Part shown: positions 23,565 to 34,679 of the stretch, piece by piece
Layout of the letters: each line of letters opens with the position of its first letter
How positions within the stretch are numbered: the first letter of the stretch is position 1
NCBI GenBank assembly: GCA_022009935.1
Contig: CP091731.1
Span: 558,001-622,000, forward strand
Reading direction: 5' to 3'
DNA from: Candidatus Melainabacteria bacterium
GTDB lineage: Bacteria; Cyanobacteriota; Vampirovibrionia; Gastranaerophilales; Gastranaerophilaceae
DNA length: 64,000 nt
Notes under the pieces: generated by a model
What the model saw: only the letters and a program-made list of their open reading frames with translations
Told to the model about the DNA's origin: nothing
The model's database searches: none
Translations under genes and position numbers: made by a program

Positions 23565-24023
23565 ATGTCTGGCAGTATTACAGTAAAATTTGGAATGCTT
23601 CAACTTGCTACATCGCGTGTTTCTGCTTTAACACGTGAAGTAACAAAACTTGAAAAACTTGATGTTGCTTTGACTGAACGCAGCATTGATGCACAATCAC
23701 AAATAGACAACTACAAAACATCAAGCAAATGACCAATTGACGACTAAATTTAATGCAGATGTCGCAACCCTTCAAGAACAACTGCAAGCCGGTTCTATTA
23801 CGCAAGAACAGTATAATGAACAGTATTTAGAACTGCAAAACGCTTTAAGTGAAGCAAAAATGCAACTTGAAGAACAAGCTTCTAATGTTATAGATTTTGA
23901 TGAAATATCAAAAGAAGGACAACGCATAAGCCAAGAACTCAACAAAGCCACAACAGAAAAAAAATGTGGGAAAAACTTCAAGGTGATTATAAAAATTCAT
24001 CCCAACAAGCAGCTCAATCTTAA
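23565..24023 (+). CDS. small coiled-coil protein
   Basis: About 152 codons with shifts near 23730 and 23965. It starts MSGSITVKFGMLQLATSRVS and is almost entirely helical and charged: VTKLEKLDVALTERSIDAQ, ATLQEQLQAGSITQEQYNEQ and LQNALSEAKMQLEEQASN. The corrected C-terminus is MWEKLQGDYKNSSQQAAQS. There is no membrane segment. The EQYNEQYLEL pattern is reminiscent of structural or secretion-associated coiled coils, but no family can be named. It is the last gene before a strong terminator. Confidence 0.6.
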
Positions 24024-24035
24024 TGGTCTAATAAG

Positions 24036-24077
24036 AAAAAAGGGCGGCTCGAACTTAAAAGTTCGAGCCGCCCTTTT
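24036..24077. terminator. strong bidirectional rho-independent terminator
   Basis: A 13-base perfect stem (GGGCGGCTCGAAC with its reverse complement) closes a six-base loop TTAAAA; an A-run precedes it and TTTTGTT follows, so a U-tail is produced in both directions. It separates the plus-strand unknown genes from the convergent sugar-transporter gene. Confidence 0.9.
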
Positions 24078-24098
24078 GTTACTTTATATTTTTATATC

Positions 24099-25509
24099 CT
24101 ATGCTTTTTTTTCTTTTATAAAAGATGTTATGAATGAAGCAAATATTAACATTAAAGCTCCTATAAACAAAGCATATTCCCAATGGTAATTAATCATTCC
24201 ATTTTGAGTGAATGGTTTTGCATTTATTATCCAAGGAATTAATGTACAAACAAAAACTTGAGGCCTGCAATAAATATGTTAAATATTCCCATTACAGAGC
24301 CTTCTGTTCCAGGTTTTATATATTGAGATAACATTGCAAAAGGAAGAGATAATGTGCTTGCCCAACCAATGCCGGCAAGCCCCATGAAAAAACATTACCG
24401 ACGGAATATCTTTGACAAACGTTAAACCTAAGAAAGATAATGCCATTGACAATAAAGCAACAATATGAACTTTCTTATTGCCAAATTTTGAAGACAAAAG
24501 CCCGATTGGTATAGAAATAATAAAGCATATTAGGTTAAAAGCCGCAAAACCTATTGAAGAAAGGTTTGTACCACTGAGCGTTGCATTTGCAAATTGATTT
24601 TTGACAGCTTCACTCACACTTGTCAAATCCGGTACTCCATAAATTGTGTGGATTGTATACTGTGTAAAAAATATCATCATGCACATTGTGCCAATCCAAG
24701 TGAAAAACTGCATTAAACAAATTTTGCCAACTTCAGGAGAAAGAAGGAAAAATTCTTTTAAATCGTTAATGAAGCTTGTTTTTTTTCTCATTTTGAGAAA
24801 TTTCATTTTCTTTATTTTCTGTTTTATTTTTTCAACTCATTGATAGTTAAACAAGTCCAAATCATGCCCAAAGAAAAAGCAATAGCCGCCATATAAAATT
24901 GAGCGTTTATCGACATTTGAAACCCGAAAGCCCATTTTAAAACAGGAGCAGTGCCTGCGGCAATAACAGAGCCAAGACCTATTGCAAAGCTTAAAAATGA
25001 ATTAGCAACACTGTGTTGTTCTTGATGTATTGTATCAGGGATTAAAGCGCGATAAGGACCCTGTGCTATATTTACACAAGCATCAATAACCCCAAATCAT
25101 TATAGCCGCAAAAACAAAGCTGCAAAAGTTGGAACAGCAACACCAACACTTGAAAACAATCCGTTTATTATATTTTGTGAATTTGGAAAAGCAATTAAAG
25201 CAATACTTGCCAAAATTGCACCCGAAAGCAAATATGGACGACGACGCCCAAAACGAGTATGAGTTTTGTCACTTAATGCTCCAACAATCGGCTGCACAAC
25301 CATACCGGTAAATGGACCTGCAAGCCATATTAACCCAAACAACAACGGTGAAGCACCTAGGTTTTCAGTCACGCCCTGATAATATAATTCTCATTTGCCA
25401 AGCAAATTGAAGTCCAAAACCCAAGACAAAAATTTAGCAACTGAAACGTTGAAAACTTTTTTAACCCTTGATTGTCAGAACCTTGCTCTTTTATAGCAGT
25501 ATTTTCCAT
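24099..25509 (-). CDS. MFS sugar transporter of the GPH / SLC45-like type
   Basis: About 470 codons, polytopic, with shifts near 25385, 25100, 24830 and 24390. The family hallmark is the cytoplasmic loop between helices 2 and 3, GALSDKTHTRFGRRRPYLL, typical of sucrose/maltose SLC45-like and glycoside-pentoside-hexuronide symporters. Other segments: GLIWLAGPFTGMVVQPIVG, MQFFTWIGTMCMMIFFTQY and IGLLSSKFGNKKVHIVAL, with a GALMLIFASFITSFIKEKKA end. A GAAGGAG ribosome binding site supports the start. The substrate cannot be read from sequence; proton- or sodium-coupled uptake of a di- or oligosaccharide is the best guess. Confidence 0.82.
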
Positions 25510-25564
25510 ATTTGTTCTTACTCCTTCTATTTTTATCCTTAATTTATAGTATCATAAATCCACG

Positions 25565-26210
25565 CTATTTTTCAAATATGTTAATTATTTGACTTAAATC
25601 TTTATCTTCTATATGGTAATTGCAAACTTTTTTTAAAGCATCTTTTGCACAAAAAGCAACTTTTAAGCTTGCATATTTACACATGCTTATATCATTTGCC
25701 CCATCACCACAAACAAGTGTTTGAGAACTATCAATGTTTAAAAGGTTTTGAATTTTATTAATCATTATCCCTTTACTGTCTGAAAACATCATTTCTCCGC
25801 CAACAAGTCCTGTTAAAACACCATTTTTAGCATGCAAAGTATTTGAAAAAGAAGCATCAAAACCAAGTTTTTTTACATATCGGTTCTGTTGCGTTTTTTA
25901 AATCCTCCACTTAAGCATACAACCGTTACTTTATTATGTTTTAAATAATTTACAAGTTCTTTTGCACCATTTATTATAGGCAAATTTTGACAAACATCAT
26001 TCACTTTTTTTCACTTAATCCTTTTAAAAGGCTTACACGTTTAATTAAACTTTCAAAGAAATCCATTTCTCCCATCATGGCTAAATGAGTAATTTTAGAA
26101 ACTTCTTCTTCAACATTTACCACTTTTGCCAAAAAATTTATTGTTTCTCCATCCATTATCGTCGCATCAAAGTCAAAAACCGCCAATTTTATCTCACTTA
26201 TCTTTGTCAT
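25565..26210 (-). CDS. serB: phosphoserine phosphatase-like HAD hydrolase
   Basis: About 215 codons with shifts near 26005 and 25850. HAD motif I is AVFDFDATIMDGET, followed by the cap (MGEMDFFESLIKRVSLLKGL), motif II in VVCLSGGFKNATEPI, the conserved Lys in MFSDSKGIMI and motif III/IV GDGANDISMCKYA. This order and the cap size fit SerB, the last step of serine synthesis. The first ATG in the frame is nine codons upstream, but the ATG at 26210 has an AAAGGAATTTGAA leader and the family-like N-terminus. The product serine is the substrate of the SdaA enzyme in the same window. Confidence 0.82.
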
Positions 26211-26297
26211 TTCAAATTCCTTTTGTACATAAGACAACTAACTTTTAAAATTTAACATCAATTGGAAATAAGTACAACTACAAATTATTAGTTTTTA

Positions 26298-26372
26298 TAT
26301 GACGAGCTGCGAATTCGCAGTTGAGCGTCTTGGATTTGCTCCAAGACAGTAACCCTGTCCGGAGGACTTTAA
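26298..26372. other. GC-rich structured element of unknown function between divergent genes
   Basis: In a 309-base AT-rich gap, about 75 bases stand out by GC content and by consecutive hairpins: CTGCGAATTCGCAG (a full palindrome, closed further by GACG/CGTC), GTCTTGGA-TTTGC-TCCAAGAC (8-base stem, 5-base loop) and ACAG-TAACC-CTGT. Read on minus it lies in the leader of the serB-like gene; read on plus it lies in the leader of the Kef antiporter. It does not match a riboswitch or tRNA that I recognise. A small mobile palindromic element or an untypical regulatory RNA are both possible. The rest of the gap shows nothing. Confidence 0.45.
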
Positions 26373-26519
26373 AATAAAAAAACTTCTAGTTTCACCCCAA
26401 CCTACACTAAAATTGTTTAAAAATATATATTTTAATTGGTGTTGCATTAGCACGCATATTGTCAAATTCCAATAAATTTAATATAATTAATAAACTTAGT
26501 ATTTTAAGGATTGAAGCCT

Positions 26520-28240
26520 ATGACTCATAATATTGATTTAATACTTACTTTAATAGGCGGTTTGTCCATTGCTTTAGTTTTTGGGCTTTTATCAAAATAT
26601 TTAAAACTTTCACCAATTGTAGGGTATATATTTGCAGGGATTTTAGTTAATTTTATCCCTAATTTACATATTGACTTTAATACAGCATCACAATTTGCAG
26701 AAATTGGTGTAATATTGCTTATGTTTTCAGTCGGATTAAATTCTCATATTAAAGATTTAATAGCCGTAAAAAATGTGGCAATCCCTGGCGCCATTTCTCA
26801 AATAGTTATAACTACAATAGCTTCAATGCTTTTAGCACACGTTATCGGATGGGATTTCAAAGCAGGATTAATATTTGGTATTTCCATTTCTGTTGCAAGC
26901 ACTGTTGTTTTAATGCGGGTGTTGTCAGATAATAGAGTTTTGCATACCAAAATTGGACACACGGCAGTTGGGTGGCTTGTTGTTGAAGATCTTTTTACAA
27001 TTTTAGTTCTTGTTTTACTACCTGCTGTATTTTCACCAAATATTTCAAATACAAATCTTTTGCCAATTTTTGGACTAACTATTTTAAAGCTTATATTTCT
27101 GACCGTTTTCACTCTTCTTGTTGGCGGAAAATTAATTCCATATTTTTTAACGTTTATCTCTAAAACAGGTTCTCGTGATTTGTTTACTTTATCTGTTTTG
27201 ACACTTGCAATTGGCATAGCTTTTGGTTCTGCTCATTTTTTTGATGCATCAATGGCTTTAGGTGCATTTTTTAGCCGGTATTGTCGTCGGTCAATCAGAT
27301 TTTTCAGCACGTGCAGCTTCTGAAGCACTTCCGATAAAGGACATTTTTGCTGTTTTATTTTTTGTGTCTGTCGGCATGCTGCTTGATGTCAATGAGTTAA
27401 AAAATAGTTGGCAATTAATGTTTTTAACCTTATTTATAATTTTAATAATTAAACCCCTTATCGCTTTTTTAGTTGTAATACTTCTAAAGAAACCTTTAAA
27501 ACAAGCTATATCAATAGGCGTTGCACTTGCTCAAACAGGTGAATTTTCTTTTATTCTGGCTTCACTTGGAACTTCTTTAAATATTTTGCCCAAAGAAGCT
27601 TATTGTGCAATTATTGCTTCAAGCATTATATCCATAACTTTAAACCCCATTTTATTTAAAGCTATAAATCCGTTTGTGAAATTTTTAAATAAAAGAGGCA
27701 TAGACATAAACCAAGTAAAAAAAGAAAACGAAAATAGTATTGATTTTATTAACAATGAAACTGAACAAGATAGCATAATTGTTGTTGGTTATGAATCTGT
27801 TGGACAAGCAGTTACTAAAATTCTAAACGACAAAGGCATTAGTGTAAATATAATTGAACTTAACATAGATACTGTCAAAAAAATCAACAGTAATAATTCC
27901 AATTGTTTAAAAAGCATTGTATGGTGATGCTATGCAACATGAAGTTCTAATAAATGCCGGAATTAATAATGCACTTGCATTTATAATTTCATCAACACTT
28001 GCTTCCAGTAAAGAAATTACCGAAATTGTAAAATCTTTAAACCCCAATATTCAGATACTTGTTAATACGTCATATATTAATGATATTGAAATTTTAAAAG
28101 AAAAAGGTGCTGATATTGTTTTCTCAGGCGAACTTGCAGTTTCTCAAATTTTATCAAACTATATTTTTAATGAGTTTGGTTTATTATGCAACAAAATCGA
28201 ATGTAATTGTAATAACGAAAATAATAAAGATAATTTATAA
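26520..28240 (+). CDS. Kef-type monovalent cation/H+ antiporter with RCK domain
   Basis: About 574 codons: a CPA2 antiporter of 12-13 helices followed by an NAD-binding TrkA-N/RCK domain. Signatures: YLKLSPIVGYIFAGIL, FAEIGVILLMFSVGL, GISISVASTVVLMRVL, VGWLVVEDLFTILVL, and AGIVVGQSDFSARAASEALP just after a shift near 27280. The C-terminal domain starts IIVVGYESVGQAVTKIL and continues after a shift near 27915 with YGDAMQHEVLINAGIN. The best-known relatives are KefB/KefC and YbaL. The annotated start is the ATG nine bases after AAGGA; a TTG directly behind the AAGGA is less likely. Potassium efflux is the expected activity. Confidence 0.9.
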
Positions 28241-28242
28241 AT

Positions 28243-29220
28243 TTATTCTCTATTTTTAGCAAAACTAAATGCTATATTTTCAACAATCAAATTTTCACGG
28301 ACATAAGAATTTTCCATTTTTTTTGAATTTTCAAGTGTATGTATATCTTTTTTATCAAATAGGTTAATTTTTTATTGTTAATATTTAATAGCAACAACTG
28401 TTCAAGATAATATTCAAAAGTGTCAATAAGATAGGAAAAACTTTGTTCTTTACTATTTTTTCTTAACTCATTAAATTTTCAATAAACTCAATAGGGTTAT
28501 ATTTAAAATTATTAAAATAAAAATTGAAAAACCTCACCACATTGAGAAGTGTCAAATGTCTGTTTCATTTTTGAATTTAAACAAAAGGTAGCACTACGGG
28601 AAACAATTGTTTCAATTAAGTCGTTTAAATCTTTTGTCAAGAAAATAAAAAGGACTTTTGATGGCGGTTCTTCAATCATTTTTAATAAAGAATTAGAAGC
28701 TTCTTCCTGAAATACTTTGCGACTTAAACCTTTTGGCAAATAAAATTCATCTTCTTTCAATTTTTGACTTTGCGGATGAGAAAAATTTATCCCTTCAAAC
28801 TTACTTTTCAAATCTTGAACGCTGTCTGTTTTAACTATTTCATTATCTGTAAAAATAACCACCGTATAATAGTCAACCGGTCGTGAAAAAACCATCTGTT
28901 TAAGCATTTCAACTTGCTTCACTGAAATTACTGTTTTAGAATTGTCATTATCTGGCTTGGTGTCAATTTTTGAAACAGTAATAACACTTGGATGCATATT
29001 TTTATTTATCCAATTGCAATTTTGACATTGACAGTCCGACTCCTTATTATCCATACAATTCAATATTTTTGCAATATTTAATGAAAAAATAATACTGTGC
29101 CAAAGCATCAAGTCCGTAAAAAACTATCGAATTTGGTATTTTTAAAACATCATTCGAAAACATTGTTTCAAAATAATCAGTTAAAAAAGGATAATTTTGT
29201 TTTAAAATCGGATTAAACAT
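28243..29220 (-). CDS. holB: DNA polymerase III subunit delta'
   Basis: Clamp-loader subunit, about 325 codons, with shifts near 29110, 28470 and 28365. A zinc module is visible near residue 57 (CMDNKESDCQCQNCNW), followed by KTVISVKQVEMLKQMVFSRP, the degenerate Walker B region, the segment EEASNSLLKMIEEPPSKVLF and the sensor/SRx motif ETIVSRSATF. The SLLKMIEEPP motif is nearly invariant in delta'. The Walker A region is degenerate, as is normal for this non-ATPase subunit. It ends 3 bases from the convergent Kef gene. Confidence 0.85.
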
Positions 29221-29346
29221 AATAAATTAAGTTTAATATAAAAAAGTCAACAAAGTCAATTTATTGAATTGAAGTATTTATATAGTTAAATGTAAATAAT
29301 GAAAAAAATCCTCTCTTGTTTCCAATTTTAATAGAATATTTTATAG

Positions 29347-29402
29347 GGGGGCGAAACAAACAGGTTTCAAGTTTTCTCTTTAAACTCATTTGTTTCGCCC
29401 CC
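29347..29402. repeat. 14-base GC-rich inverted repeat
   Basis: GGGGGCGAAACAAA and its exact reverse complement are separated by 28 bases that contain a further AAAC/GTTT pair. It lies downstream of hydE. A terminator is the simplest reading, yet the T-run expected on the hydE strand precedes the stem rather than following it, so the function is uncertain. Confidence 0.5.
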
Positions 29403-29476
29403 AAAAAAACATAAGTACATACTTGCTACAAAACACACAAAGACATATTTCAAAATTTAAACATTTGCCAGTATAT

Positions 29477-30485
29477 TTAAACTCTATGCGACCCAAACCC
29501 TAAACCAACTGTTCGGTTTATAGAATAAAGCAATTTTTTTATCTCGGAAAGTGAAACAGATGCCAAGTTTTTATTGTCATAAATATTATATTTCAAACGA
29601 TATATTTGAGGTGTAATATTAATCATGACAACATTGGCACCACTTTCTAAAGCGATTTTTCGTCCATCTGCCAGCAATGTTTCCATTGCTGTTGTTGCAG
29701 GGATATTAATATCAGGCATCAAAAGTCGAACAATTGCCATAACTTTAAAACTTAAGAATATATCACCATTTTGAAACATTTCAAGCGGTGTGTTTTTTTG
29801 TTGCAATAAAAGATCCTACACCAATCATATCTGCTTCAAGTTCTTTAAAAAACAAAATATCTTTTGCCAAACTTTCAATTTTCTGATTTGGCAGTCCAAT
29901 CAAGCATCCTGTTCCTGTTTCAAAACCGGTTTGTTTCAAAGAATAAAGGCATTTTTTTCTATTTTCAAAACTCATATTCGGGTGGACATTTTCATACAAC
30001 GTTTCATCAGTGGTTTCAATTCTAAGCAAATACCTGTCAGCCCCGGCCATTTTATATGCTTTATATTCTTTTTCTGTTTTTTCACCAATACTTAAAGTCA
30101 AAGCAACATCATAATTTTTTATTTTTTTTATTAAAGCAACCATCTTTTCTTCATCAAAATAGTCATCTTCACCACTTTGTAGAACAATTGTTTTATACCC
30201 CAAATTTGTTGCTTCCAAAACTGTTTGGATTATATCGTTTTCCTTTAGTCGATATCTTTCGATGCACTTATTTTTTGCTCTAATGCCACAATATTTACAG
30301 TTTTGTTTGCAAACATTTGAAAACTCGATGAGTCCTCGAATGTGAACTTCATCGCCGACATATTTTTCCCTAACTTCATTGGCAGCGAAAAAAATCTCAT
30401 TGTGATTTTGATATTTAAGCAAAGTTACAATTTCATCAAAAGACAAATCGTGTTTATTTTTAGCTTTTAAAATCAAATCTTTCAT
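29477..30485 (-). CDS. hydE: [FeFe]-hydrogenase maturation radical SAM enzyme HydE
   Basis: Radical SAM protein of about 336 codons with one shift near 29810. The cluster motif is FSNVCKQNCKYCGIRAKN (C-x3-C-x2-C), then GYKTIVLQSGEDDYF, LRIETTDETLYENVHP, GCLIGLPNQ, and near the C-terminus PDINIPATTAMETL and ANVVMINITPQ. This set distinguishes HydE from BioB and PylB, although PylB-like proteins are close relatives. HydE acts with HydF and HydG to build the diiron site of [FeFe]-hydrogenase; neither partner nor the hydrogenase itself is in the window. It points to hydrogen-evolving fermentation. Confidence 0.88.
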
Positions 30486-30530
30486 AAAAAATATTATAAC
30501 TTAAAAATATTTACGGGTTATAATATAAAT

Positions 30531-32399
30531 ATGTTCAAATATGATGTAATAATAGTTGGAGCAGGTCATGCAGGATGTGAAGCAGCCTTGAGTGCCTCAA
30601 GATTGGGGGGCTAAGGTTTTGTTGGCTTCATTAAACTTGGATAATGTTGCACTTATGCCTTGTAATCCTGCCATTGGCGGTCCTGCAAAATCGTGTCTTG
30701 TTAGAGAAATTGATGCACTTGGCGGTCAAATGGGAATTGCTGCTGATGCTACTTATATGCAAATGAAAGTGCTTAATCGCTCAAGAGGTCCTTGCTGTTC
30801 ATGCCCTTCGTGCACAAAGCGACAAAAAAGAATATATGGCTTTTATGAGAAAAGTCATTGAAAATGAAAAAAAATATTTCACTAAAACAATGCATTATGA
30901 AATCACTCATTGTTAAAAATGACACTGTTTTAGGGCTTGTTGATGAATTTGGGCTTGAATATTATGCAAAATCAGTTGTTTTGACAACAAGGAACATCAT
31001 TAAACGGCAAAATTTGGGTCGGACATACTTCACAAGAGTTTGGAAGGCTTGGTGAAGCTAGTGCAAATGGGCTTTCTGATTGTTTAAGAGCAATCGGATT
31101 TGATGTAAAAAGACTCAAAACCGGCACACCTGCCCGTGTTGACGGAAGAACGCTTGATTTTAGTAAAATGCAACTTGAACCGGGCGATGACACTTTAAGT
31201 TTCTTTTCTTTTCTGCCAAACAGACCCGTTCGAGAGCAATATCCTTGCTACTTAACAAGAACAAATGAGAAAACCCACCAAATAATTAAAGACAATATTA
31301 ATACTTCACCATTATATTCCGGTTTAATCCACGGCAAAGGTCCAAGATATTGCCCAAGCATTGAAGATAAGATAATAAGGTTTGCGCAAAATCCTTCTCA
31401 CCATATTTTTATTGAACCTGAAGGTAAAAACACTTATGAAATGTATGTTCAAGGTTTTTCAACATCATTGGCTGCAAATGTTCAAATTGAAATGTTAAAA
31501 ACTCTTCCAGGGCTTGAAAACGTTCATATCATCAAACCTGCTTACGCGGTTGAATACGACTATATCCCGTCATATCAACTTAATCACACACTTATGACAA
31601 AAAAATAAAAGGTTTATTTTTTGCAGGTCAAATCAATGGCACAAGCGGGTATGAAGAAGCAGCTGCTCAAGGGCTTATTGCCGGCATTAACGCCGTTAAA
31701 TATATTGATAATGTTGAAAATATGCTTACTTTAACACGTAATTCTTCTTATATCGGCACTTTGATTGATGACCTTGTTACAAAAGATTTGGATGAACCTT
31801 ATCGCATGCTCACTTCAAGAAGCGAATATAGGTTGCTTTTTAAGACAAGATAATGCCGATGAAAGGTTAACTGAAATAGGCTATAAAATAGGACTCGTTG
31901 ATGCTTATCGATATAACATATTTAAAGATAAAGAAAAAACAATAAATGATGAAATTGTAAGGCTTGCATACACAAAAATTCAAGCCAACGAGCAAAATAA
32001 TGCAATTCTTGAAAAATACAATGAAAAAATAAACAAAAACATTCACCTAAATGAGCTTTTTAAAACGCCCGGGATTGAATATAATGTGTTAAAAGAGTTG
32101 GATGAAACAACAAAAATTTAAACTTGCCTGATGACATTACAACAACCGCCTCCATAAAACTTAAGTATGAAGGATATATTAAGCGTCAAGAAAATCAGGT
32201 TTTGCAAAGTTCAAAATTGGAAAAAGTCAAAATTCCACAAAACATTGATTATATGCAAATTAAACACATTTCCGTTGAAACAAGAGAAAAACTTGCAAAA
32301 GTTAGACCTTCCAACTTGGCTCAGGCAAACAGAATTGGAGGCGTTAAACCTGCAGACATCTCTGTTTTAATGGTTTTAATCGAATCTCACAAAATTTAA
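30531..32399 (+). CDS. mnmG: tRNA uridine 5-carboxymethylaminomethyl modification enzyme MnmG (GidA)
   Basis: FAD enzyme that with MnmE modifies U34 of certain tRNAs. It starts MFKYDVIIVGAGHAGCEAA and has CNPAIGGPAKSCLVREIDAL, LKTGTPARVDGRTLD, PCYLTRTNEKTHQII, GPRYCPSIEDKI, GLFFAGQINGTSGYEEAAAQ and MLTSRSEYRLL, then the C-terminal IGGVKPADISVLMVL. About 620 codons, with shifts near 30605, 30795, 30870, 30990, 31600, 31835 and 32115. A TATAAT box at 30519 lies close to the start; the gene is divergent from hydE with 45 bases between the starts. Confidence 0.93.
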
Positions 32400-33062
32400 T
32401 TTAAATTTAAATATATAAAATTATCTTTTTGATAGATATTTTCAATATTAAGATTAACTCTATTTTTAAAAATTGATCCATCAAAGACAAATGTATGATA
32501 TTCTCCATTTTCACCACAAATATCTACATTTTTTGGAAATGAAGCAATCAATTGTTCATCCAATATTGTTCCCAAGTATGATTTATCAAGCTTATTTAAA
32601 TCTATACAAGTTATTATTGCTTTAAAACCTAAATGTAAAAATTCATTCATAACATCTTTTGAAGATTTTCCCCACAGAGGATAAACACCTTTCATATTAT
32701 GTTCTTTTAAATGGTTATCACGAAAATCCTTTAATTCAGTCAAAAAGATATCACCAAAAGCTATATTTTTATAACCATTGTTTTTAATTTTATTAAAATA
32801 AGGAGTCATTTTAAATTTATATTCTTCTACAGTTTCACTTTTATCTATATAAATTTTTTCAATATTTAAATTTAAGGAACTTGCCTGCTTATCAATTAAT
32901 TTTTCATTGATTGAATGAAAATTCACTCTTTTATATTCACTATTTAATGTAACAAATGCATTTTTCAATTTTATGTCCATTTTGTATAAGATAATATAAT
33001 GCCAAAATACTATCTTTACCGGTTGAAAAAGAAAGTATTGTATTTGTAAATTGTTTTGTCAT
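32396..33062 (-). CDS. Dph6-like PP-loop ATPase (diphthine-ammonia ligase family)
   Basis: About 222 codons with a shift near 32980. The N-terminal PP-loop is TILSFSTGKDSILALYYL (S-x-G-K-D-S), and the second family motif is NIAFGDIFLTELKDFRDNHL; PLWGKSSKDVMNEFLHLGF and FDICGENGEYHTFVFDG (read here with VDICGENGEYHTF) complete the pattern. Archaeal and eukaryotic members make diphthamide on EF-2, which bacteria lack, so the bacterial role must differ and is not established. It converges with mnmG (4-base overlap) and starts only 14 bases from the divergent M15 gene. Confidence 0.82.
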
Positions 33063-33076
33063 AAACTTATTATATT

Positions 33077-33492
33077 ATGAATAAAAAAGTGTTAAAATCA
33101 TTTATTGGAGAAAACAATTTAAAAAAATATATGAACTTGACCTAAAAATGCAAGAAAAAGTTTTTAAATTTTATGAATTATGTTATCAAAATAATATAAA
33201 ATTTGATATAGCAAGTGGCTTGAGAACTTATGAAGAACAAAAAGAACTTTATGACAAATATGCTCATATTTATGGCAACGATAAGATAAGTTTGCCCGGA
33301 ACCAGCGAACATGAAAACGGAATGGCAATAGACATTACAATTGATAATAATTTAAGTAATAATGAAAAATATACAAAAGCAGGATTACTCTGGCAACAAT
33401 TAGGAGGGAGTTGGGGTGGAAATACTATTGATGAATACTGGCACTTTGAATTGGATGAAACTCACTCACTTTCTACAAAACAAAAGGAATAA
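33077..33492 (+). CDS. M15-family D-alanyl-D-alanine carboxypeptidase-like protein
   Basis: About 138 codons with a shift near 33125. The zinc-peptidase signature is complete: IASGLRTYEEQKELYD, then PGTSEHENGMAIDITI (His and Asp ligands), then the final WHFE. There is no evident signal peptide, so it would act in the cytoplasm or be exported by another route; with the frame error near the start this is uncertain. VanY/DdpX-like enzymes trim peptidoglycan peptides. Its last 20 bases overlap the convergent membrane-protein gene. Confidence 0.8.
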
Positions 33493-34679
33493 AACGATAT
33501 TTAACTTTTTCGGCATATTCTCGATAATCAGGGTCTAGCATCAAGTGTCTTTCTTCAGTGATTGCTCTTAAAAAGTAGATAAATGTCCAAATTATAGCTG
33601 TGATGATAAATAAAATAACCTTTGAGTACATTTGAGTGTCTATCAAATTCTTTATTACGCAAAATGAAGCCAACCACCATAAACTAATTTTGGAAATGTA
33701 GGCAGGATGTCTTATGATATTATATGGAAAATGTGAGACAATACCTCTATTTGTCAAATTGCTCGCTTTTGTGAACAATGCAACTGAAGCACTTACATAA
33801 AAGAAAATTAAACAAATGGCTATTATATAAAAAATCCAATTTATAAAAGATATTTCAGACGAAACAAAACTAAATGCCATATCATTGTGTTTCCACGGTA
33901 TGAAAGAATGAAAAATATAGTTAAATGGCGGATAACACATTATACAAACAAATATTCCCAGAAAAGAAGTGTCAACTGTTTTAATTTTATTATTTAAAAA
34001 TACACATTCTGTAAAATAACCTATAAAAAATATTATACAATCAACCAAAAACAAAAATTGATATAAAGTGCAATATACAACGTTACGATATGCAAGAATA
34101 AACTTAATTTTATTTTGTGCTATAAAATCTTTTAAACCTGCATCAAAATAAATGTTGTTTAATTTTATAAACTTTTCAAAATATGCTAAAAAGGTGTGCA
34201 AATGATTATATGCCCAGCAAAAAAGCTGCGGTGCAAAAAGAAATTTTATAAAAAATATCATCATAGACTGTTTTTCATAATAGTTTGGCTTTAACCAGTT
34301 TATAAATTCAATTGCGTTAAAATCTTTTTGAACCCCTTTTTAAACTTAAATGATTATAAAAATATTTGACAACATCAATGCTGTGTGATTTATAAATTGT
34401 TTTGGGCTTTAAGGTGAATAAGAAAAATGGAGCAAAAATCAAGTAAATAGCATAAAGAGCATTTAACAATATATTTATATTTTTTACATCAACAAAAGTT
34501 TTGGTGTAAAATGGGGTCATTTGAAAAACAATCAAGGCTATTCCGTAGATAATTAAAGATGATAAATAGTGTTTTAAAATTAATCTATTAGAAGGTGGCT
34601 CAACGTTTTGTTCAACAAAAGCCACATTGAAATTTTTATCAAATTCATCTTTATTGCAAAATTTTAAATTATTTTCCAT
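33473..34679 (-). CDS. polytopic membrane protein with ICMT-like methyltransferase end
   Basis: About 402 codons with one shift near 34300. Seven to nine hydrophobic segments; the C-terminus carries the pattern GIVSHFPYNIIRHPAYISK ... EERHLMLDPDYREYAEKVKY, which is the conserved core (R-H-P-x-Y, E-E-x-x-L, Y-x-x-Y) of the isoprenylcysteine carboxyl methyltransferase / phospholipid methyltransferase superfamily. The substrate is unknown; bacterial members usually methylate lipids or isoprenoids. The ATG overlaps the stop of radA (TAATG), so it is translated from the radA message. Confidence 0.72.

Noticed and set aside
26298..26372. A tRNA reading of the hairpin island (a 5-base stem with a 7-base loop resembles an anticodon arm).
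   Set aside because: No acceptor stem and no T-loop consensus can be formed around it.
33473..34679. ICMT-like end read as evidence of protein prenylation.
   Set aside because: The bacterial superfamily methylates diverse lipids; there is no CAAX-type system visible.
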